From Ignavibacteria bacterium (GTDB lineage Bacteria; Bacteroidota; Ignavibacteria; Ignavibacteriales; Melioribacteraceae): 8,582 bases of DNA. A program made the position numbers and the translations under genes. Positions within the stretch are counted from its first letter, which is position 1; the number at the start of each line of letters is the position of its first letter. The stretch lies in assembly GCA_003233295.1 (NCBI GenBank), contig QILJ01000506.1, positions 1 through 8,582 on the forward strand, written 5' to 3'. The notes under the pieces are model-generated. The model made no database searches and was not told where the DNA came from. It was given only the letters and a program-made list of their open reading frames with translations. This document shows positions 1-5,700 of the stretch, piece by piece.

Positions 1-621
1 GCACGGGGAGATACAGTTTATCTATTAAATGCAGTATGGGGAAGTTCACCGGAAGATGTATGGGCAGTAGGAAGGGAAGGAACGATAATCCATTGGGATG
101 GTAATGAATGGAGAAAGATTGATATAGGGATAACAACACCTATTACAGATATATGGGGCGTCTCAAAAAATGAAGTTTACTTAATCGCTTATGATAATAT
201 AACTACCTCTACAAGCGCTGTTTATAAATATAACGGTACAAATTGGGTAAAACTAATTGTTATTGGTATCTACAATTATAGTGGTACAACAGTTTGGAAA
301 TTACCGGCTGGAAATCTTTTGATTGGCGGAAGAATTCTATTAGAATTTGCAGATAATGATTTTAATGAAATATATATACCGGAAAGTAAAGGATATATAT
401 TAAAAATAAGAGGTACTAACATTAATAATATTTTTACAGTAGGTAGATTTGGAGAAATAAATCATTTTGATGGAATTAGGTGGAAAAGCATAGATAATTT
501 CAAAACACCTGATTACATATTTAGAGTTTTAAGTTCGCTTTGGTGTAGTCAAAAAAAAGTTTTTATCATCGGTGAAGATAAAAATAGAGCAATAATAATT
601 AAAGGTACAATCAATCATTAA
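1..621 (+). CDS. beta-propeller repeat protein, C-terminal part (5' end outside window)
   Basis: Frame 1 is open from the first base of the window to the TAA at 619-621, giving 206 residues of the C-terminus; the true start lies upstream. An internal ATG at 319 is not the start, because the upstream codons continue the same repeat pattern. Residues 11-41 show a typical blade, VWGSSPEDVWAVG followed by GTIIHWDGNEWRKI. A weaker copy is at about 50-85 (IWGVSKNEVYLIA ... YKYNGTNWVKL) and further degenerate ones at about 142-165 (NNIFTVGRFGEINHFDG..W) and 179-202. Such repeats are common in large secreted or lipoprotein beta-propellers of Bacteroidota, Ignavibacteriota and Myxococcota, sometimes misnamed glucosyl transferase. 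No sorting domain, membrane segment or anchor is seen at the C-terminus, so any export signal would be N-terminal. The function is unknown; a structural or binding role at the cell surface is inferred. The propeller call is firm, the cellular role is not. Confidence 0.8.
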   Translation, partial: ARGDTVYLLNAVWGSSPEDVWAVGREGTIIHWDGNEWRKIDIGITTPITDIWGVSKNEVYLIAYDNITTSTSAVYKYNGTNWVKLIVIGIYNYSGTTVWKLPAGNLLIGGRILLEFADNDFNEIYIPESKGYILKIRGTNINNIFTVGRFGEINHFDGIRWKSIDNFKTPDYIFRVLSSLWCSQKKVFIIGEDKNRAIIIKGTINH

Positions 622-641
622 AGTAGTAAGAAAATAAGTAG

Positions 642-983
642 TTAGGAGATTACTTAAACCGAGATTATGCAATAGTAAAAAAACTTACTGAACAAAGCAA
701 TTCTGGTCATAAGGATTTGAATGGATTTCCAATTCATTTATTCCCCTTTCCAATAAAATCCTTAAAGTCTATTATTATTGGCAATAGAGCAAATTTGGAG
801 AATATTAGGGAAATAGAACAAATAACTAATCAAAAATATAAAAACGTTATATTTAAGTTTGTTGAATTGGATAAAGTAGAGTATAAACTTAATCTAATCA
901 CACATAACCCGCCCTGTACCCCGGCTGCCAAATACTTGGGGCGTTTTCATTTTGCAAAGCGGGTTAAAAGTTGTAGTTTTTAA
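642..983 (+). pseudogene. 5'-truncated gene remnant, DUF2971-like C-terminus
   Basis: The frame is open from 642, just after a TAG at 639-641, to the TAA at 981-983. No ATG precedes the conserved-looking part; the only possible start is a TTG at 717 in mid-domain, with no ribosome binding site. The residues encoded at about 651-895 look like real protein: DYAIVKKLTEQSNSGH, then FPFPIKSLKSIIIG, then NVIFKFVELDKVEYKLNL. The order FP..IK.IIIG ... NV.F....L....Y.L resembles the C-terminal end of DUF2971-type proteins, some of which sit in defence islands; this comes from memory of the family pattern and is tentative. The last 26 or so residues (from THNPPC) are encoded by the inverted-repeat element at 905-966 and are probably read-through. 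The N-terminal part is missing, so I call it a remnant. It may also be a short hypothetical protein. Confidence 0.4.
905..966. repeat. inverted-repeat element with 8-bp perfect arms
   Basis: TAACCCGC at 905-912 is perfectly complementary to GCGGGTTA at 959-966. Inside, CCAA and TTGG around 928-939 form a second small stem, flanked by C-runs and G-runs (919-922 and 938-941). The element is clearly more GC-rich than its surroundings and follows the last plausible codons of the upstream gene remnant. Its position at a gene's 3' end and its AAC/GTT-containing arms recall integron attC sites, but the outer bases do not fit RYYYAAC/GTTRRRY and the inner boxes are not evident. A dispersed palindromic element or a transcription terminator-like hairpin are alternatives. 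No T-run follows directly, which argues against a classical intrinsic terminator. Confidence 0.55.
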
Positions 984-1029
984 AACATAAATTAGTTGGC
1001 AAATTTATTTTTAATAAATTTTTTAGCGG

Positions 1030-1410
1030 TTGTTTTACTCAAAGATTTCCTTAGAAGATATTTTAGCAAAAGTAGACTGGGTTATAAAAAACAATTATCT
1101 AAACATTGAATATGATCATCGTTTACCACTTTTAGTTTTTTCCGAGAAAGGTTGGGAAATAGAAAAAAATACATATTCAACAGAATTACTTGATGAATTT
1201 AATGGAATGATTAAAAGTGGAGTGGATTATGATATGAATTATTTGAAAGATAGAAATAGAAGTTTAATATTATTATTACTAGATAAAGTTGAAGCAACAA
1301 AGGATAGGAAATATATTCCAATATTAGAATCGTGGAAGGAAATAGAATATAAAAAAGTACAGAGAAGAATAACCCAAGTAATCAATAGTATTTCGCAAAA
1401 TGCAATATAA
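1030..1410 (+). pseudogene. RQC-minor-1-type DNA-binding protein, C-terminal half only
   Basis: The frame is open from 1027, after a TAG at 1024-1026, to the TAA at 1408-1410. The encoded 126 residues carry the features I recall for RQC-minor-1 family DNA-binding proteins: a winged-helix-like segment ISLEDILAKVDWVI, then RLPLLVFSEKGWEIE, then YLKDRNRSLILLLLDKVEATKD, and a closing IPILESWKEIEYKKVQRRI. Full-length relatives are about 200-220 residues and carry an N-terminal part absent here; the homology starts abruptly near FYSKIS (about 1033). The only usable start is the TTG at 1030, without a visible ribosome binding site. The gene therefore looks 5'-truncated by a rearrangement near 1025. 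The reading frame itself is undamaged, so the truncation may be recent or the fragment may still be expressed. A nucleic-acid-binding function is known for RQC folds generally; the exact role of this family is unknown to me. Confidence 0.55.
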
Positions 1411-1494
1411 CCAGCAAATCTCCCAAGGAGTACTTCGGACAACTGAGGGTTTTAAGTTTTTCAAGTAGCTTGTCCGTCGTGGCGGATTGCTGTT
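1409..1494. repeat. long imperfect hairpin (attC-like) following the RQC remnant
   Basis: The outer arms are CAGCAA at 1412-1417 with TTGCTG at 1487-1492. They extend inward past a bulged A (1418) through 1419-1421/1484-1486 (one G-U pair), a C-C mismatch, and CC/GG at 1423-1424/1481-1482. After an asymmetric internal loop a second perfect 7-bp stem follows, CGGACAA at 1436-1442 with TTGTCCG at 1470-1476, closing a 27-nt terminal loop. A bulged base, an unpaired spacer, two stem blocks and a large variable loop directly at a stop codon (1408-1410) are the general layout of an integron attC site. However, the terminal heptamers ATATAAC and GTTTCAG do not match the consensus in their outer bases. 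The left arm recurs at 2526-2555. Folding potential is seen; recombination function is not shown. Confidence 0.5.
1414..1443 (+). repeat. 30-nt intergenic repeat motif, copy 1
   Basis: This stretch begins GCAAATCTCC and ends GACAAC, with GTACTT in the middle. It matches 2526-2555 at 25 of 30 ungapped positions by hand alignment. It starts four bases after the stop of the RQC remnant and forms the left arm of the hairpin at 1409-1494. A second shared word, CGGAAAAATA, lies downstream of both copies (1540-1549 and 2621-2630). Confidence 0.6.
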
Positions 1495-1683
1495 TCAGTG
1501 TAGTGCAGTAATTTAAGTTTGGTTGCAGTGCTTGCCTAACGGAAAAATAAGCACGGCTTATAAATAATGAATTCGTTTCCACCTACGATATAAAACAGTT
1601 TCGGTGAACAAGATTTATTTAAATTGTAATGTTGCTTCGTGTGTTTTTTATTATTTTTATATGAAAATAAATTGAGGTTTTTT
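1495..1683. other. non-coding spacer upstream of the PAS/LOV-like gene
   Basis: No supportable gene lies between the hairpin and the sensor gene. The left half (to about 1560) is moderately GC-rich and contains TGCAGT twice (1504-1509 and 1524-1529) and GCCTAAC at 1534-1540, which matches the integron RYYYAAC core but has no GTTRRRY partner within the next 100 bases. The right half is very AT-rich and presumably holds the promoter of the next gene; I see no convincing -35/-10 pair. GAGG at 1674-1677 is a plausible ribosome binding site, six bases before the ATG at 1684. Confidence 0.5.
1674..1677 (+). promoter_or_regulatory. ribosome binding site deciding the start of the PAS/LOV-like gene
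   Basis: GAGG, six bases before the ATG at 1684, selects this start over the in-frame GTG at 1639. Confidence 0.5.
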
Positions 1684-2331
1684 ATGGAAAGAATACCATT
1701 ATCCCAATGGGACACAATTTTTAAAAGTATGGTTGATAAAATTGATGAAGGCATTTTGATTGTTGATGCTAATCAAAAAGGAATGCCTATAATTTTCGCC
1801 AACAAAGGTTTTTATAAAATTACAGGTTATGAACCAAATGAAGTTATTGGTAATAACCCCAAGTTTTTGAAAGGGCCTGAAACTAACAATAAAGCTGCGA
1901 ATATGGTTAGGGACTGTATAAGAAACAAAAAGAATGGCTCTATTAATGTTCTGAATTACAAGAAGGACGGTACTACATTTTGGAATCACTTTTCGATTTC
2001 TCCTATCAAAGATAATCTTGGAAATGTAACATATTGGATTGGAATTCAAAGGGATATTACAAAAATTGTTGAGATAATCGAAAGTAAATCTAAAAAGCAT
2101 TCAATGACCGTAACTATTCACACTATGAATGATATTCTTAATAATTTCTTGAATTCTCTCTTCTTTTTTAGACAACATTTGGAAGATTGTGCCAACTCAG
2201 ATATTAAAATACTGGATGAATTTGATGATGCTTATAATAATTTTAAGAATGAATTTATACGATTGAGTAATATTGAAAAATTCAAAGAGAAGAAACTAGG
2301 TGATGATTTTTCGGTTCTAGACTTAGAATAA
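1684..2331 (+). CDS. short PAS/LOV-like sensor protein with a helical C-terminal output segment
   Basis: The product has 215 residues. The ATG at 1684 is chosen because GAGG lies six bases upstream; an in-frame GTG at 1639 would add hydrophobic residues unlike the family. Residues about 18-128 form one PAS domain of LOV type: FANKGFYKITGYEPNEVIG (39-56), GNNPKFLKG (56-64), NYKKDGTTFWN (91-101), GIQRDIT (120-126). In photoactive LOV domains the central motif is GxNCRFLQG; here the cysteine is proline 59, and R and Q of that motif are both lysine. N91, N101 and Q122, which align with flavin-contacting positions of LOV domains, are kept. Residues 130-215 are predicted helical, with HTMNDILNNFLNSL (146-159) resembling part of a histidine-kinase dimerisation helix, but no ATPase domain follows. 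It is probably a cytoplasmic sensor or dimerisation partner that uses another kinase or partner protein. Flavin binding is possible, cysteinyl-adduct photochemistry is not expected. Confidence 0.85.
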   Translation: MERIPLSQWDTIFKSMVDKIDEGILIVDANQKGMPIIFANKGFYKITGYEPNEVIGNNPKFLKGPETNNKAANMVRDCIRNKKNGSINVLNYKKDGTTFWNHFSISPIKDNLGNVTYWIGIQRDITKIVEIIESKSKKHSMTVTIHTMNDILNNFLNSLFFFRQHLEDCANSDIKILDEFDDAYNNFKNEFIRLSNIEKFKEKKLGDDFSVLDLE

Positions 2332-2416
2332 TTAGTTATTACTATTTCTGGTGCATCACAATGTACTGTGTTAAAAGTCAATTAAAAAAAGAAGGAAAAA
2401 GTTGAAGAACGAAAAG

Positions 2417-2440
2417 AATAAAACACGCGTATGTTTTATT
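2417..2440. terminator. possible AT-rich hairpin terminator after the PAS/LOV-like gene
   Basis: AATAAAACA at 2417-2425 is perfectly complementary to TGTTTTATT at 2432-2440, with a 6-nt CGCGTA loop. It lies 86 bases after the stop at 2331. The stem is almost entirely A-T and the T-rich part is in the stem itself, so termination strength would be low. It could act on either strand. Confidence 0.3.
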
Positions 2441-2525
2441 TCTATAAGTACGGGTTATAATTTTGGATATATTCTGAACCGTTTTCCGACAAAGAAAAAA
2501 TAAGTATAGTAATTTTGTGGCAACG

Positions 2526-2555
2526 GCAAATCTCCAGAGGTGTACTTTAGACAAC
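2526..2555 (+). repeat. 30-nt intergenic repeat motif, copy 2
   Basis: A diverged direct copy of 1414-1443, with 25 of 30 positions identical. It keeps GCAAATCTCC, GTACTT and GACAAC and is preceded by AAC, as copy 1 is. The right-hand arm that pairs with copy 1 (GGATTGCTG near 1484-1492) is not found here, so this copy is a half element or has lost its partner. It lies about 195 bases after the PAS/LOV-like gene, so that gene is flanked by the two copies. Confidence 0.6.
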
Positions 2556-2583
2556 CTGACCCCGCCATTAATAGTCATATAAA

Positions 2584-2610
2584 TAGACGAAAAATAGTTT
2601 TTTGTATAAT
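2584..2610 (+). promoter_or_regulatory. candidate promoter for the acyl-CoA synthetase fusion
   Basis: A perfect TATAAT lies at 2605-2610, with TAGACG (four of six matches to TTGACA) at 2584-2589 and a short 15-base spacer. It would start transcription about 100 bases before the gene. In an AT-rich region such a match may be chance, and Bacteroidota-like sigma factors prefer other motifs; the nearby ATAATTTG is a near match to the TAnnTTTG box. Confidence 0.25.
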
Positions 2611-2655
2611 TTGTACATAGCGGAAAAATATTTAAATCACGTCTTCCCTTTATTC

Positions 2656-2670
2656 AAGAATAATATTCTT
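2656..2670. promoter_or_regulatory. 15-bp palindrome upstream of the acyl-CoA synthetase fusion
   Basis: AAGAAT, a 3-nt AAT centre, then ATTCTT: a perfect inverted repeat ending 55 bases before the ATG at 2726 and downstream of the candidate promoter. It could be an operator half-site pair or a chance AT palindrome. Confidence 0.25.
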
Positions 2671-2714
2671 TATTTTAACAATATAAGTTTTAGTTTTATT
2701 GAAAGATTTTAACT

Positions 2715-2720
2715 AAGGGA
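2715..2720 (+). promoter_or_regulatory. ribosome binding site of the fusion gene
   Basis: AAGGGA lies two bases before the first ATG (2723) and five before the second (2726). The spacing favours the second ATG as start, which removes one methionine from the product. Confidence 0.45.
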
Positions 2721-2725
2721 TTATG

Positions 2726-5700
2726 ATGTCAAATAGCAAATTACTTGAACAACTTAGTGGATTAAGGCAATCTATTCTTAAAGGGAAAGCTGCTTTAGAG
2801 ACAGAAGAGGTTGAAGAACTATCAAACGATTTCAGCGGAGTTTTTGAAAATACTGTAAACCGCAAAAAATTACTCACGGAAGAAGAAAACTCAGAATTAC
2901 TTTTAGCCATACTAAAAGCTATTCCTTCATCACAATTGGCGGATAAATTGCTTGAAGATCTGGATGCCGAAAGTTTATATCAATTCTGTAAGTTGCTGAT
3001 AAATGCTTCAGGCAAGAATGAGCTGGTTATCAACGAGATAACTCACGAACTGCTGAATTTAATACGCAACACAAATTGGCTTAAGAAAATTTCAGCGGAC
3101 GAAAAATGGCATACAATTATTCATGATCTGATAAAATGCAGCAATTATACATTCGGACGATTGTTCAAACAGCGGGTACGGGATTACTCTGAAAAACCTC
3201 TGTTCAAAGTTATTCAAGGCAGCATGTTTGAGGAATACTCATGGAATAGAGTTAATAAAATTGTCGATAAATATTCATCAAGTTTGAAGTCTTTAATAAA
3301 TGATTATAAAATCGATGAAACGCATGTCGCTTTTCTTATGGAAAACAGTATCGAGATGGCTTCTCTCGATCTGGCTTGCTTAACTTCGGGTATAAAGAAT
3401 GTGATGATACCGGCTAATTCTGTTCCGGCGCATATCTCCTTTATTTTGAACCAAACTAAAGTTCCAATTATAATTGCATCTGATGAAAAACAGCTTGCAA
3501 GGATAAAGTCGGTGAAAAATGAAGTTCCGCATCTTAAGCTTGTGGTTCTTGTGAAAGGGAAGAGTATTGAAAATTGGGTTATTCCGTTTGAAAAGTTTTT
3601 AAGCCGAACTGGCAAGGATGAAGCCGAAAGCAAAATTGAGCCGGTCAATATTGATGATCTCACAACGATAATGTACACATCCGGTACAACCGGCGATCCG
3701 AAGGGGATCATGTTTTCCCAGATGAACATTGTGTATAAACGTTTCTGCAGAGCGCTTGCATTACCGAAAATTTCTGATAAAGACCGCTGCCTTGCTTTCC
3801 TTCCGCTCTTCCATACCTTCGGTCGATTCCTGGAGCTTACAGGTTCAGTTTTCTGGGGGGCAGAATACTGCTTCATGGAAAACCCTTCTGTTGAAACGAT
3901 GATAGCTAATATGAATCTGGTTAAGCCGACTATTTTTATTTCGATTCCTAAAAAGTGGCTGCAGATATTTGAGGCGATAACGGCAAGGGTGAACATCGAA
4001 TTGGACAGTGAAGAAGATATTCGGAAGGCTGTAACTGACGTGACAGGCGGCGAGTTGAAGTGGGGACTTTCTGCTGCGGGATTTTTACCCTCCGAGGTGT
4101 TTGAGTTTTTCCAGAAGTATGGAATTGAGTTGATGAGCGGGTTCGGTATGACGGAGGCAACCGGGGGAATCTCCATGACACCGCCGGGACAATATTCTCC
4201 AAACTCACTCGGTAAAGAACTTCCCGGTATTAAGATGAAGCTCGGTGAAGACGGAGAGCTTCTGATAAAAGGCGCATATGTAATGACAGGCTACTACGGA
4301 GAAAAATATGAGGATACTTTTGAGAATGGATGGCTTCCAACCGGCGATATTATGCGTCAGGATAAAAATGGTTTCATTGAAATAATTGATAGAAAGAAAG
4401 AAATATACAAAAATATTAAAGGAGAAACTGTTGCCCCGCAGAAGATTGAAAACTTTTTTCGTGATTTTGAAAATCTTAAACAAGTTTTTCTGGTCGGTGA
4501 TCACAGACCGTTCAACACGCTTCTTATCAATCCGAATTATGACGATGCAAAATCATTCTTCGACCATATGGATGAAGATCAGACAAATGAATATTTTTCC
4601 TCAATCATCGTAACAGTAAATAATTTCTTGGCGCCGTTTGAAAGAATAGTTGATTTCAGGATCATTGATCATCCTTTTACTATCGAAAAGGGTGAGCTAA
4701 CGCCGAAGGGGACTTATAAGAGAAGAGTGATTGAAAAAAACTTTTCCGAAATGATCGAAGAGATGTATGTAAAAACTCATACAACAATTAATGTCGGATC
4801 ATTAGCGGTTAAAGTTCCTAACTGGTTCCTAAGAGAAAAAGCTTGTCTCAGCGGTGACATTGTGGCGATGGGTAATGATCTTGTTATACCGAAGCTGAGC
4901 AAGCTGATAAAAATTGAAGTACTCGATGAGAAAAAAAAGATCATCAAAATTGGAGGCTACGTTTACCAGCTTCATAAAACTCAATTGGATCTGCAGCCGC
5001 TTTTAACTAATGCATCGCTGTGGATAGGAAATAAGGAATTAGTTGATTTTACAAGCGATTCAATAATCCAATGGACAAGAAAGATCATTAATGATGACGA
5101 CCTTTCGTTCATTGATTCGTTTGATGTTGTTGTGAGCGGTGAAGAAGCGGCAAACGATCTCCAAAAATATATTGATGCAGGCGAGGATTCGTTGTTCGGC
5201 TTGCACAAAGCATTATTGCTGCTTCAGTCCGATTCATTTAAGTACGCAGAAAAAGCGATCGAATATTTGATGTTTATTCTTCAAGACACTTCGTCAACCA
5301 ATTATTCCTTGGCAAGAATAACTTTAACGCGTCCGAATGTCACAAAACTCCTAAAGACCAGAAGAGAGCTATTTAAACTGTTTATAAAATTCAGTTCGGG
5401 ATTTTCACTTTACGAAATGTTCAATCTTTATCTGGATTATGACTGCGGTCTCATTGATGATGAAGTAATTACAACAGTGATCGAAAATGTTAAAAAGGAG
5501 CAGTTTGTTCTTCTGATTGAGTCCCTTTTAAGCGGCAGAATTGAGAAGTACCGTGCAGCGGAAGATATTTATAAAACGTGTTATCCAAGTGTTTTGAAAA
5601 TGATAAGTGAATTTGGAATATTACATCCAACCACTTACGTTAAGCTTCGTGAAATACTAGTTCGCATCCAACTGCAGGAAGAAGATTCCAGTCTTGGCAG

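Larger units (their letters stand above)
2332..2722. other. AT-rich intergenic region with repeats and likely regulatory DNA
   Basis: This gap of about 390 bases holds no gene that I can support. In order it contains a 9-bp AT-rich hairpin (2417-2440), a second copy of the 30-nt repeat motif (2526-2555), a candidate promoter with a perfect TATAAT (2605-2610), the shared word CGGAAAAATA (2621-2630), a 15-bp palindrome (2656-2670) and the ribosome binding site of the following gene. The only open frame of note, on the minus strand at 2378-2578, has no protein character and overlaps the repeat. Confidence 0.5.

Noticed and set aside
319..621. Independent 100-residue protein starting at ATG 319
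   Set aside because: The frame is open to the left window edge and the upstream codons continue the same propeller repeats, so this ATG is internal.
998..1006. GGCAAATTT resembling the start of the 30-nt motif
   Set aside because: Only the first few bases match (GCAAAT); the rest is AT-rich sequence unrelated to the motif.
1239..1442. Minus-strand frame reading LSEVLLGRFAGY across the 30-nt motif, with a related peptide LSKVHLWRFAVA on the minus strand at 2520-2558
   Set aside because: The peptide similarity is what the DNA repeat predicts. Three of the five base differences change an amino acid, and both frames otherwise look unlike protein, so I treat the motif as a DNA element.
1534..1540. 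GCCTAAC, a perfect RYYYAAC integron core heptamer
   Set aside because: No GTTRRRY partner with a foldable interior was found in the following 100 bases, so the match is probably chance.
3304..4176. 290-codon open frame on the minus strand
   Set aside because: It lies wholly opposite the motif-rich core of the acyl-CoA synthetase, and its translation shows no recognisable domain; it is a shadow of the codon use on the + strand.
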